From contig NZ_FNNR01000004.1 in NCBI RefSeq assembly GCF_900106835.1, positions 416,809 through 480,808 on the forward strand: a DNA stretch of 64,000 nt, written 5' to 3'. The DNA is from Arthrobacter sp. cf158 (GTDB lineage Bacteria; Actinomycetota; Actinomycetes; Actinomycetales; Micrococcaceae). Position numbers and translations under genes: made by a program. Below the pieces are notes generated by a model. The model saw only the letters and a program-made list of their open reading frames with translations, searched no databases and had not been told where the DNA came from. Shown here piece by piece: positions 24,746 to 33,640 of this stretch (position 1 is its first letter; every line of letters starts with the position of its first letter).

Positions 24746-25885
24746 ATGACTCCCTCAGCTCCGGCAACCCGTATTTTCCGCGTTGGAATCGCGGGTTGCG
24801 GTGCCATTTCCCGAAACCACCTCGAGGCTTTCCGTGCCCTCCACAACGTGCAGATCGTGGGTGTCTGCGATGTGGATGCGGACCGGGCAAGGGCCACAGC
24901 TGAAGCCTGGGGCATACCGAATGCGGTAACAAGCGTGGAGGAACTCCTCACCCTGGGCCTGGACATTGTTTCTGTCTGCACGCCACATCCCACGCACGAG
25001 GAAGTGGTGCTGAAAGCTGCGGCAGCAGGGGTGAGTGTACTCTGCGAAAAGCCAATTGCCACCAAACTGGAGTCAGCCGAACGCATGGTGGCCGCCTGCG
25101 AGAACGCCGGGGTGCAGCTGGGGGTACTCTTCCAGCGCCGCTTCTGGCCGGCGTCGCAAAAGATCCGCACCGCCATCGACGACGGCACGCTGGGCAAGGC
25201 GATCATGGCCCAGTGTTCGGTCATGCTGCACAGGGCTCCGGACTACTACAACCGGGATGCTTGGCGTGGCACGTGGGAGAGCGACGGCGGAGGGGTCCTG
25301 ATGTCCCAGGCCGTCCACCAGATAGACCTGCTCCAGTGGTACTTGGGGGACGTCGCCGAGGTCTACGGCAAGGTCCACACCTATCGACATGGCGACTATA
25401 TAGAGGTAGAGGATTCGGCGACGGCGGTGATTACCTTCGCGTCCGGAGCCATGGCGACGCTGGAGGCCTCCACTGCGGTGTCACCCAACCTCGGGATCCA
25501 GCTCCGCATTACCGGCGAAACAGGGGCTTCGGCTTCGCTCACTGAGTTCCCGGAAGGCAGTGATGGCCGGCTGGACCTGTGGGCGGTGGGCGAGCGAATC
25601 GTCGTCGAGCCTGTCCACCCGGAAGGGGTGGAACCGAACGTCGATCTGTCCATCATTAACGGCCAGCTGATCCCGTTCCACAAACTGCAGGTGCAGGACT
25701 TTGTGCAGGCACTGGAACACGGGACGGAACCGGCCATTACCGGCAAGGATGCCCTCAAATCCCTGCGGATCCTGCTCGCCGTCTACGAGTCCTCACGAAC
25801 CGGGGAACCCGTGCGTTTCGCACCCGTTCAGCCCGCACACGCAGCCATTGCCGAGCTGCGGAGCCGCGAGAAAGTGGCAGGCTAA
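24746..25885 (+). CDS. Gfo/Idh/MocA-family oxidoreductase
   Basis: A 379-residue protein. The N-terminal Rossmann fold is FRVGIAGCGAISRNHLEAF, and the family Lys-Pro motif is in VLCEKPIATKLESAE. The C-terminal alpha/beta domain includes GGGVLMSQAVHQIDLLQWYLG with the His used in catalysis in this family. Members oxidise or reduce sugar and cyclitol carbons with NAD(P). I chose the ATG at 24746; an in-frame TTG at 24734 would add four residues. It ends 2 nt before the flavin oxidoreductase. A related but distinct copy lies at 46370-47395. Confidence 0.88.
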   Translation: MTPSAPATRIFRVGIAGCGAISRNHLEAFRALHNVQIVGVCDVDADRARATAEAWGIPNAVTSVEELLTLGLDIVSVCTPHPTHEEVVLKAAAAGVSVLCEKPIATKLESAERMVAACENAGVQLGVLFQRRFWPASQKIRTAIDDGTLGKAIMAQCSVMLHRAPDYYNRDAWRGTWESDGGGVLMSQAVHQIDLLQWYLGDVAEVYGKVHTYRHGDYIEVEDSATAVITFASGAMATLEASTAVSPNLGIQLRITGETGASASLTEFPEGSDGRLDLWAVGERIVVEPVHPEGVEPNVDLSIINGQLIPFHKLQVQDFVQALEHGTEPAITGKDALKSLRILLAVYESSRTGEPVRFAPVQPAHAAIAELRSREKVAG

Positions 25886-25887
25886 CC

Positions 25888-28134
25888 ATGAACCCTTCAG
25901 CAGCAACTCCACTGACCCTGGGCCGCAACGGCCGCACCCCCAGGACCCTCCGTAACCGCCTCGCCTCCGCTCCGATGGAACGCAATTACGGCACCACGGA
26001 CGGTCACATCACGGAGCAATACATCGACTACCTCGTCACCCGTGCCAAGGCCGGGCTCGGCATGGTCACCACGGAGGCCACCTATGTCCGAGCCGACGGT
26101 AAGGGCCGCACCCACCAACTCGGCCTGCACGCCGATGACGTGATCCCCGGGCTCCGGCGACTCACCGATGCCCTGCACGCAGAAGGTGCACTCGCCGCCG
26201 TCGAACTTAATCACGGCGGACGTACCGCCCAAGCGGCAGTTTCGGGCTTCAAGAACCTCGCGCCGTCTCCGGTTCCGTGCCCGACGGCGGGTGGTGAGGT
26301 TCCGCGGGAACTCACCGCCGCCGGGTGCTACGAACTCGTGGAGGCTTATGGGGCTGCGGCCCGCCGAGCGGTTGCCGCCGGATTCGACGTCATCAACCTG
26401 CACGGTGCCCACGGATACCTGATCCACCAGTTCATGTCGCCCATTTCGAACCACCGTACGGACGAGTTCGCGGCACCGGAGTTCTTCATGAACCTGGTCA
26501 TCGACGCCGTGCGGGCAGCCGTACCGGACACGATCGTGGGAATGCGCGTCTCAGTAGTGGAAGGTCCGGCAGACGGCATCAGCGCTGAGCAGCAAGTGGC
26601 CATCATCGCCAAAGCCCACTTGGAGAAGCTCGACTTTCTGGACATTTCCGCGGGCAGCTACGATGCCGGCGAATGGATCGTCCAGTCAGGGGAGTGGAAG
26701 CCCGGGATCCTTGCCGACTACGCCAAGGCTTACCGCCAGTTCGGAATCCCGCTGGGTATGGCTGGACGGCTCAACAGCCCCGAAATCATCGAGGAAGTCC
26801 TGTCCCAGGGCACCTGCGACTTCGTCAGCCTGGCCCGCGCCATCCACGCGGACCCCGCTTTTGTTGGTGGCGTTCTGCGCGGCGAGCGCTACCGGCCCTG
26901 CATCGCGTGCAACGTGTGCATAGACAACCTTGGCCTCGGCCAGGTCACCTGCACCGTCAACCCGGCGGTTGGGCGTTCACGAGTCCCGGTTCCCACGCCA
27001 GCCGTTCGCCCGGCATCTCGGGTACTCGTGGTGGGTGCAGGCCCGGCCGGCCTCACCGCCGCGCGAGAACTCGCCGAAGCCGGTGCACGCGTGACGCTGA
27101 TGGACCACGGCGTCCGGCCCGGTGGGCAGTTCGCCCTGGCCGAGCGCATGAAATCGACGCCGGACTTCCACCGCTTCGCAGACTGGTCCAGAGCTGAAAA
27201 CGAGCGCCTGGGCGTGGAGGTCCGGTTGGCGGCCCACGGTGATACGTCCGACGCCGGCAAGCTGGCCCGTGACTTCACCGCGGACGCAGTGGTCATTGCG
27301 ACAGGTGGCCGCAGGCCCTCTCCAGGGTTCATAGGCGACGACTCACCCCGTGTCTCTGACATCCGGGACTGGCTCACCGCCCACCCGAAAGTGCTCGATG
27401 TGCATCCGGAAAATCTCGACGCCGGCCCGCCCGGTTTCGTGGGCAGTGTGCCGGAGGCTGTGGGCAACGCGCCGGAGGCTGCGGCCCGTGTGCCGGAGGC
27501 TGTGACAATTTGGGGTGCTGATTCGGTGGCCATGAGCGTGGCCGACACCCTTGCTGCACGAGGTACTGCTGTGCTGATTGTCGGGCCGCAGGAAGCCCTG
27601 GCTCCGGAGTCCGGACGCCGGGCCAAGATCCTCGCAGTACCCCGGCTTGAAGCCAACCCGAAGGTACGGATCTTCCTGTCCAGCACCATCGAGGAGTTTG
27701 ACGGAGCTGGGGAGTCTGACGGTTCCGGGGAGTTTGGCGGCAGCAGGGTCCGGATCAGTCAGGCGGGTGTTGAGGACCAGTGGGTTGAAGCGCCGGGGGA
27801 GTTGCTGGTGTCCCGATCCGTGCTTCCCTTGGACGGTCCGCTCACGCTGGAGCAACGGGAAGCTGAGCTCAGCATCGCCGCGTCCGTGCCCGTCGCACTG
27901 GCCGGGACCGTCGTCGATACCACAGCTGCCATCGTGTCCAACGCGGTCAAGAGCGGGTACGACGCTGCCCAACGTATCGCCTCGGCCCTGGCCCTCACCC
28001 CCGCTTCCGACCTCCCCGCCGTCGAGTTCGCGGGAACGGTGTCAGACCGCCCGAGAGTTCCGGCGAACTCGCAGCATTCCAGCGACCTCGCCGACACCCA
28101 GCATGACTTCACCCTGAACGGAGCCCGAAAGTGA
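25888..28134 (+). CDS. Old-Yellow-Enzyme/2,4-dienoyl-CoA reductase-type oxidoreductase with Fe-S and FAD domains
   Basis: A 748-residue protein. Residues about 1-335 form an FMN TIM barrel, with HGAHGYLIHQFMSPISNHRTD around the catalytic region. A cysteine cluster follows, then an FAD/NAD(P) domain opening VLVVGAGPAGLTAARELAEAG (about 380). The family reduces activated C=C bonds or demethylates with electrons passed FAD-FeS-FMN. The cysteines are C338, C341, C344 and C355, spacing 2-2-10, where E. coli FadH has 2-3-11. Residues about 515-530 contain PEAVGNAPEAAARVPEA repeats, and the C-terminus (about residues 712-735) is encoded by a dispersed repeat. It overlaps the next gene by 4 nt. Confidence 0.85.
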   Translation: MNPSAATPLTLGRNGRTPRTLRNRLASAPMERNYGTTDGHITEQYIDYLVTRAKAGLGMVTTEATYVRADGKGRTHQLGLHADDVIPGLRRLTDALHAEGALAAVELNHGGRTAQAAVSGFKNLAPSPVPCPTAGGEVPRELTAAGCYELVEAYGAAARRAVAAGFDVINLHGAHGYLIHQFMSPISNHRTDEFAAPEFFMNLVIDAVRAAVPDTIVGMRVSVVEGPADGISAEQQVAIIAKAHLEKLDFLDISAGSYDAGEWIVQSGEWKPGILADYAKAYRQFGIPLGMAGRLNSPEIIEEVLSQGTCDFVSLARAIHADPAFVGGVLRGERYRPCIACNVCIDNLGLGQVTCTVNPAVGRSRVPVPTPAVRPASRVLVVGAGPAGLTAARELAEAGARVTLMDHGVRPGGQFALAERMKSTPDFHRFADWSRAENERLGVEVRLAAHGDTSDAGKLARDFTADAVVIATGGRRPSPGFIGDDSPRVSDIRDWLTAHPKVLDVHPENLDAGPPGFVGSVPEAVGNAPEAAARVPEAVTIWGADSVAMSVADTLAARGTAVLIVGPQEALAPESGRRAKILAVPRLEANPKVRIFLSSTIEEFDGAGESDGSGEFGGSRVRISQAGVEDQWVEAPGELLVSRSVLPLDGPLTLEQREAELSIAASVPVALAGTVVDTTAAIVSNAVKSGYDAAQRIASALALTPASDLPAVEFAGTVSDRPRVPANSQHSSDLADTQHDFTLNGARK
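28021..28093. repeat. Dispersed palindromic repeat, family 2 copy A (inside coding sequence)
   Basis: Left motif CGAGTTCGCGGGAA (28023-28036) and right core CTCGCAGCATTCC (28068-28080) match copy B at 40754-40826 exactly in these 14- and 13-mers; copy C is at 52078-52145. Here the repeat lies in the last codons of the flavin oxidoreductase and supplies part of its C-terminal tail. Confidence 0.75.
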
Positions 28135-28991
28135 CCACTCAAAAGCGACGGCTCGGCATCGCCCAGCTCTCCCTCGTCGGAACCGCGCCCCCGGATTTGG
28201 TGGGCATCGCGGCACAGGCGGGCTTCGACTTCATCGGAGCCCGCGTCCGTCCAGTCACCACCACCGAGCGGCCATACAACCTCCAGCCTGGCTCTCCGAT
28301 GCTCAAGGAAACTCTGGAACGGATGGCCGATACAGGCATCACGGTGGAAGACATCGAGTTCCTTCTCTTGGACGGTACTGGCCTGCAGAACGGGCAGGAT
28401 CAGCGCGAAGCCTGGCTGCACATGATGGAGGCGGGTCAAGCGTTGGGGGCATCAAGCCTTACCGTGGCCTGCGCAGATCCGGACCTTGGCCGATTCGAAG
28501 GGCACCTCGCGCAGATGACACAGGACGGCAAGGCATACGGCATCATGCCTACCTTGGAACCCATCGCCTACCAAACCGTCCGCTCGGTCCCTGAAGCACT
28601 GAAGTTGGCCCAGCGGGCGGGCTGCAGGATTGTTGTTGACGCCCTCCATGTCAACCGTTTCGGCGGCACTGCAGCTGAACTCGAAGCTGCTGCGGACCTG
28701 GTCCCCTTGATCCAACTCTGCGATGGGCCTGCCGCCGCGCCTCCAAGCAGGGAGGCCTTGATCACCGAATCCCGATCGGAACGGGGTGTGCCGGGGGAAG
28801 GCGAATTCGACCTCGCAGCCCTCGTGGCGGCATTCCCTGCGGACATCCCCGTCAGCGTCGAAACACCGTCAAACAGCAGAGCGGGCGCACGTGGCGAACT
28901 GGCGTGGGCCAAACACCTCAAAGCGGCGGCGGATTCCGTCCTTGGAACATCAGCAATCAGCGCCGCAGCACTTACCGGGAGCAACCGATGA
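28131..28991 (+). CDS. Sugar phosphate isomerase/epimerase-type TIM-barrel protein
   Basis: A 286-residue AP-endonuclease-2-like TIM barrel. Likely metal ligands lie in PTLEPIAYQTV, VVDALHVNRFGG, LIQLCDGP and VSVETPS. The family includes xylose-isomerase-like epimerases, inosose dehydratases and 3-dehydroshikimate dehydratases. The GTG start at 28131 overlaps the upstream TGA (GTGA), and its own stop overlaps the next ATG, so it is tightly coupled between two flavoproteins. With an MHS permease that could carry shikimate-like acids, a dehydratase or epimerase on a cyclic polyol is plausible. Confidence 0.82.
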   Translation: MTTQKRRLGIAQLSLVGTAPPDLVGIAAQAGFDFIGARVRPVTTTERPYNLQPGSPMLKETLERMADTGITVEDIEFLLLDGTGLQNGQDQREAWLHMMEAGQALGASSLTVACADPDLGRFEGHLAQMTQDGKAYGIMPTLEPIAYQTVRSVPEALKLAQRAGCRIVVDALHVNRFGGTAAELEAAADLVPLIQLCDGPAAAPPSREALITESRSERGVPGEGEFDLAALVAAFPADIPVSVETPSNSRAGARGELAWAKHLKAAADSVLGTSAISAAALTGSNR

Positions 28992-30757
28992 CCAGCACTT
29001 CACCACTTCCCACCGCGGACTGCGACGTCCTGGTAGTTGGCTCAGGAGCCGGAGGTCTCGCAGCTGCAGTGACTGCGGCTTACCACGGCCTGAAAGTCAT
29101 CGTCGTGGAGAAGGCCAGTGTGTGCGGCGGCGCCACCTCCTGGTCCGGCGGCTGGGCGTGGGCCCCGGGTAACCCATTGGCGAAAGCCGAGGGTGTCAGC
29201 GAGGACAAAGATACCTTCCGGACGTACCTTCGCGAGGTTCTCGGCGACCACTACCAGGCCGACAAAGTGGATGCTTTCCTCGAAGCTGCCCCACACATGG
29301 TGGGTTTCTTCCATGAAAAGACGTCCCTGCAATTCGTACCCGGCAGCAAGATCAACGACATCTACGGCAAGCTTCCCGGAGCCGGCACGGGCAACCGTTC
29401 CGTGGGCCCCAAACCGCTGAACGCCCGCAGCATCAGGCCAGCCGTGCGCGCCAGGATGCGCCACCAGCTCTACGAAACCTCGTTCCTGGGGATGGGGATC
29501 ATGGCCGGCCCGGACCTCAGCAAGTTCCTGTCGGCGTCGCAGGGCAACCTCAAAGGACTCTTCCATGCGGGTTGGCGCTTCGGATTCCACCTCCTGGACG
29601 TACTGGTCCACCGCCGCAATATGCAGCTGGTCAACGGCACCGCCCTCACCGGTCGGCTCCTGAAATCCGCGGACCATCTCGGAGTGGACATCCGCGTTTC
29701 CACGCCGGCCACAGCATTGCTCAAGGACGAAAACGGCAAGGTGACAGGCGCCGTCGTGCGTTCCCCGGAAGGGGACCTGCAGATCAACGCGAGCCGCGGT
29801 GTGGTGCTGGCCTCTGGCGGCTTCCCCAACGATGTGCAGCGCCGCAAGGAGCTGTTCCCCAAGACGCCCACGGGCCGTGAGCACTGGACCCTGGCGCCGG
29901 GGGAGACAAACGGCGACGGCATCACCCTGGCCCAATCCGTGGGTGCACGCTTTACCACCGCAGTGAAGTCACCGGCCGCATGGTGCCCGGTATCGCTGGT
30001 GCCTTACCGCGATGGCAGCACCGGGGTGTTCCCGCACATCATGGACCGCGCGAAACCGGGCAGCATCGGCGTCCGGGCGGATGGGAAGCGGTTCGTGAAC
30101 GAGGCAAACGGCTACTACGACTATGTTGAGGCACTCCTGGCCGCCACACCTGAGGGCGAAACCGTGGAATCCTGGCAAATCGCGGACAGCCGTTTTGTCC
30201 GCAGGTTCCCCCTGGGGATGGCCAAGCCGCTGCCCGTTCCGCTGTTCCCCTACCTTCGCTCCGGCTACCTGATCAAGGGCCGGACTCTCGAGGAACTGGC
30301 AGCGAAATGCGGCATCGATCCGGCTGGGTTGCGCCACACCGTGGCGAGGTTCAATGCCAACGCGCGTGCCGGCGTCGACCCCGACTTCGGCCGTGGTGAG
30401 ACCGCCTTCAACCGCTACGGCGGGGACGCGCGGCACCAGCCGAACCCGTCGTTGGGCCCCATCGAAAAAGGGCCGTTCTACGCAGTGCGTGTGGTTCCAG
30501 GCAGCTTCGGGACGTTCGCCGGGCTGGATACCGATGGCCGCGGCAGGGCCCTTAACCACGACGGCGAGGTGATAGGCGGTCTGTACGTCGCCGGCAATGA
30601 CCAAGCCAATGTCATGGGCGGCCACTACCCGGCAGGCGGCATCAACCTCGGCCCGGCGCTGACGTTCGGCTACATCGCGGGAAGGGATCTCGCAGGCGTG
30701 TCCACCTACGATGATGACCACACGGCTACCGCCGAGGCACAGCAGGTGCGGGTGTGA
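28988..30757 (+). CDS. FAD-dependent dehydrogenase (3-ketosteroid dehydrogenase/fumarate reductase family)
   Basis: A 589-residue flavoprotein. The FAD motif is VLVVGSGAGGLAAAVTA (about residues 14-30) with VVEKASVCGGATSWSGG. Internal blocks are VLASGGFPNDVQRR and RADGKRFVNEANGYYDYVEA, and the C-terminal FAD region has GLYVAGNDQANVMGGHYPAGG. The ATG at 28988 overlaps the upstream stop; the longer open frame is out of family. It is related to the protein at 18035-19663 but clearly distinct. It closes the plus-strand operon. Its 3' end overlaps the convergent PBP gene by 32 nt. Confidence 0.87.
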   Translation: MTSTSPLPTADCDVLVVGSGAGGLAAAVTAAYHGLKVIVVEKASVCGGATSWSGGWAWAPGNPLAKAEGVSEDKDTFRTYLREVLGDHYQADKVDAFLEAAPHMVGFFHEKTSLQFVPGSKINDIYGKLPGAGTGNRSVGPKPLNARSIRPAVRARMRHQLYETSFLGMGIMAGPDLSKFLSASQGNLKGLFHAGWRFGFHLLDVLVHRRNMQLVNGTALTGRLLKSADHLGVDIRVSTPATALLKDENGKVTGAVVRSPEGDLQINASRGVVLASGGFPNDVQRRKELFPKTPTGREHWTLAPGETNGDGITLAQSVGARFTTAVKSPAAWCPVSLVPYRDGSTGVFPHIMDRAKPGSIGVRADGKRFVNEANGYYDYVEALLAATPEGETVESWQIADSRFVRRFPLGMAKPLPVPLFPYLRSGYLIKGRTLEELAAKCGIDPAGLRHTVARFNANARAGVDPDFGRGETAFNRYGGDARHQPNPSLGPIEKGPFYAVRVVPGSFGTFAGLDTDGRGRALNHDGEVIGGLYVAGNDQANVMGGHYPAGGINLGPALTFGYIAGRDLAGVSTYDDDHTATAEAQQVRV

Positions 30758-32912
30758 CCGGGGCCGGTGCTGGCGGCGGAGCAGGAGCGGCGAAAGGCCC
30801 GCTGGGGTAAAGGGCCTTAGCTTCCATCATGTAATTAGCCCACTGCGGGCCGGCGATCATGTAGCCGTCCAAGGACTTGTAGAACCTCCCGTTGATGGTG
30901 ACGTTCTGACCGGCCCGCTGCTGTCCCGCCGTCGTGTCTCCAAAGAACGACGCCGTGGCCAGGGCTGTGGTGTAGCCGGCAACCCACGTGGCCCCGTTGT
31001 TATTGGACGTACCGGTCTTGGCGGCCACCGGGACCTGGCTCTGGACTTTGGGGTTGATGTAGACGCCGGAGCCCATCTTGAGGACGTCCTGCAGGACGGC
31101 GTTCACGCCGCGGGCCACGGCCGGTTTCACGGCGTCCCGGCACTCCGGCTTTTGGGCCTCGAATTGCCTGCCTTGGGAATCCTTGATCTCCGTAATGGCA
31201 ATCGGTGCACAGTACGTGCCGTCGTTTGCGAAGGTTGCGTAGGCGCTCGCGAGGATCAGTGGGGCCACGCCGATGGAACCGAGCAAGTTGCCGATTTGGT
31301 GCATGTTCACCGGAGCGTTGTCCAGGCCGCTGTGCAGGCCCACGGTATCCACCATTTTTTGGATGCCGCAGAAGTCCAGCTGGGCTGCCGTGGCGAATGT
31401 TGCGGTGTTGATGGAGTTGTAGAGGCCGTAGTTGATGGGCATGGCGCGGTAATACCCGGCATCGTTGTTTTGCAGGTCGTCGTCAGCGCCCAAATTGGCG
31501 TTCTTCTGGGCAGTGCTGTAGCCGCCCAATACCCTGCCGCAGCTGTCACGCCATGGGAAGCCCACCGGGTAGACCCTTCGCGAGGCATCCACCACCGCGG
31601 TTGGATTTTTGCCTTCGTTGAGCCATTCGGCGTAGATGAAGGGCTTCATGGTGGATCCGGGCTGGAATCCTCCGGCTCCGTTGAGGTCGTAACCGTTTGC
31701 GTCCTTGGCATCCACATTGAAGTTCAGCTGAGTGTCGTACTTCCCTTCCTGGGGTACGAAGACGGTGTTCTGGGCCATCGCCAGGATCTTGCCCGAGCCC
31801 GGTTGAACTGTGGTCATGGCGGCTCCCCATTTGTCCGGGTTATCCCCGGCCGAGGCATCCACCTGGGCCTGCGCTGCGGCCTGGAGCCTGCTGTCCAGTG
31901 TGGTGGTGATGGTCAGCCCACCACGGTAGAGCAGCCGCTCACGTTCATTGAGCGTTGAGCCGTACCTGTCGTCATTGAGAATCAGGTGGGAGACGTAATC
32001 ACAAAAATAGGTGGCAATGGCGGCGCCCGCGCAACCCTGCAAGGACGGGGTGATGTTCAGTTCAATGGGCGTTGCCACCGCAACCCCATGGTCCACAGCG
32101 GTGATCTTTCCCTGTTCCAGCATCCGGTCCAGCACAAGATTGCGACGGTTGAGCGCCCCCTCAGGAGCCACCGTCGGATCGTAGATGCTCGGCCCATTGA
32201 CCAGGCCGGCAAGGAGCGCCGCTTGAGGAAGGGTCAGGTCCTTCGCGGACGTGCTGAAGAAGTACCTGGATGCGGCCTCGATACCGTAAGCATTGCGGTT
32301 GAAGAACACGATGTTCAGGTAGCCCTCAAGGATCTGGTCCTTGCTGAAACGCTTTTCCAGTTCCAAGGCGAGCTTGACCTCGCGAAGCTTGTCTCCCATG
32401 GTTTTTTGGCCACTGAGCACAACATCCTCGGGGCGCCCCTCGGAAAGGCGGGACTCGTTGAGCACGTTGGTGACGTACTGCTGCGTCAGCGTGGAGGCAC
32501 CCTGCCGCGTTCCTTTGGTCAGGTTGGAACTCAGCGCGCGGATGATGCCCTGCGCATCCACGCCCGCGTGATCGTAGAAGCGGTTGTCCTCGATGGCTAC
32601 GATTGCCTCGCGGATAAAGGGAGACATCTGTTCAAGCGGAACCTTCACCCGGTTCTCGGCGTAGAACGTGGCGATGTGCTGGCCGTCCGCTGTAACTACG
32701 GTGCTGGAAAGTGACGGGGAATCGACGTTCAGCTGGCTCGGCAGGCTCTCATAGAATCCGATTGAGCCGCCCACAGTGGTGCTGGTGAATGCAACAACAG
32801 GCACCACCAGTCCGGAGATCAGCACCCCGCAGAGAATGCTGATGAAGAAGTACCCGAAGACCCGTAGAAGGACCTTGCCGAGACCAAGCTTGGGACCCTT
32901 GTTGTGCGCCAT
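30726..32912 (-). CDS. Class A penicillin-binding protein (bifunctional peptidoglycan synthase)
   Basis: A 728-residue membrane-anchored PBP. One membrane segment lies at about 15-42. The GT51 glycosyltransferase has its catalytic Glu108 in AIEDNRFYDH and the GASTLTQQYVTN block. The transpeptidase has S420-TMK in GSTMKPF, and KTGTSNNN near 625. A Pro/Ala-rich tail ends the protein. It polymerises and cross-links peptidoglycan outside the membrane. It is monocistronic, on the opposite strand to the catabolic operon, and the last 32 nt are shared with the FAD dehydrogenase 3' end. Confidence 0.93.
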   Translation of the reverse strand: MAHNKGPKLGLGKVLLRVFGYFFISILCGVLISGLVVPVVAFTSTTVGGSIGFYESLPSQLNVDSPSLSSTVVTADGQHIATFYAENRVKVPLEQMSPFIREAIVAIEDNRFYDHAGVDAQGIIRALSSNLTKGTRQGASTLTQQYVTNVLNESRLSEGRPEDVVLSGQKTMGDKLREVKLALELEKRFSKDQILEGYLNIVFFNRNAYGIEAASRYFFSTSAKDLTLPQAALLAGLVNGPSIYDPTVAPEGALNRRNLVLDRMLEQGKITAVDHGVAVATPIELNITPSLQGCAGAAIATYFCDYVSHLILNDDRYGSTLNERERLLYRGGLTITTTLDSRLQAAAQAQVDASAGDNPDKWGAAMTTVQPGSGKILAMAQNTVFVPQEGKYDTQLNFNVDAKDANGYDLNGAGGFQPGSTMKPFIYAEWLNEGKNPTAVVDASRRVYPVGFPWRDSCGRVLGGYSTAQKNANLGADDDLQNNDAGYYRAMPINYGLYNSINTATFATAAQLDFCGIQKMVDTVGLHSGLDNAPVNMHQIGNLLGSIGVAPLILASAYATFANDGTYCAPIAITEIKDSQGRQFEAQKPECRDAVKPAVARGVNAVLQDVLKMGSGVYINPKVQSQVPVAAKTGTSNNNGATWVAGYTTALATASFFGDTTAGQQRAGQNVTINGRFYKSLDGYMIAGPQWANYMMEAKALYPSGPFAAPAPPPAPAPVTPAPAVPRR

Positions 32913-33018
32913 TTTCGTGCCATTCCGTCGGGATGTCAGGCTGAAAAGTAGCTACAGAATACGTCTGGCTGCGCGGTTGGGCCATGGTTCGAAGCCCAAA
33001 TAAGGTCCCAAATCGGAC

Positions 33019-33519
33019 TCAATCCAGCGGCAGAGTCACCCTCACACTGGTGCCCTGTCCAACCGCAGAGTCGATGTCAACGGTCCCGCCGGCGTCGTGC
33101 ACTGCAATGGACATCAGCAGCAGCCCAAAGCCATGCCGCCTGCCACTGGGGGCCGCGTGGATTTCAAAGCCGTCGCCGTCATCCGCGATGGTCAGTTGGA
33201 TACCGTGGTAAACGGCGTTAAGCCGGACGGTGAGTTCGCTGGCGTTGGCGTAGTTGAGGGTGTTGCTGAACGTCTCCTGCGCCACGTGATACAGCAGCGC
33301 GGCGGCCGAGGATGAGATCTCGATGCCGTGATGCGGGGTGTGCCAGTGCACTTTCACTCCGTTGAGGCGGAGCGGTGCAGCGAGCCGGTCGATGCATCCT
33401 GCGACGCCCAGTGCGTAGAAATCCACGGGGTGCTGGTCCTGGATGATGCCCTTAACGGACACCACCTCGGTTAATGCTGATGACTGCTCCATTGCGTCCC
33501 CCACATCGATGTCTTTCAT
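33019..33519 (-). CDS. Orphan HATPase_c protein (possible histidine kinase remnant)
   Basis: A 166-residue protein that resembles only the C-terminal part of a NarL/DesK-type histidine kinase. It has the N-box (YHVAQETFSNTLNYANA), G1 (IADDGDGF) and G2 (GRRHGFGLLLM) ATP-binding motifs. The dimerisation/phosphoacceptor helix and sensor are missing. In-frame sequence upstream of the ATG stays open for only 21 codons and reads like kinase linker, then hits a TAG, with no other start. It is therefore either a small ATPase/anti-sigma-like protein or a truncated kinase. No response regulator is adjacent. Confidence 0.6.
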   Translation of the reverse strand: MKDIDVGDAMEQSSALTEVVSVKGIIQDQHPVDFYALGVAGCIDRLAAPLRLNGVKVHWHTPHHGIEISSSAAALLYHVAQETFSNTLNYANASELTVRLNAVYHGIQLTIADDGDGFEIHAAPSGRRHGFGLLLMSIAVHDAGGTVDIDSAVGQGTSVRVTLPLD

Positions 33520-33640
33520 ACTTGAGATTCGTTGCCGAAGCCCCTCGGTATTGGTCCTTCGACTGCTTCCAGCGTCGCGCCGCTATATCAAGGAACCTTT
33601 TCGATTTGCTCAAGTTCGCATCAAGTTTGGGGGAGCTTGC

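Noticed and set aside
28131..30757. C-glycoside deglycosylation operon
   Set aside because: Gfo/Idh and TIM-barrel genes fit in part, but the small beta-subunit-like DUF6379 partner is absent and the OYE and permease point to other chemistry. Kept only as an alternative.
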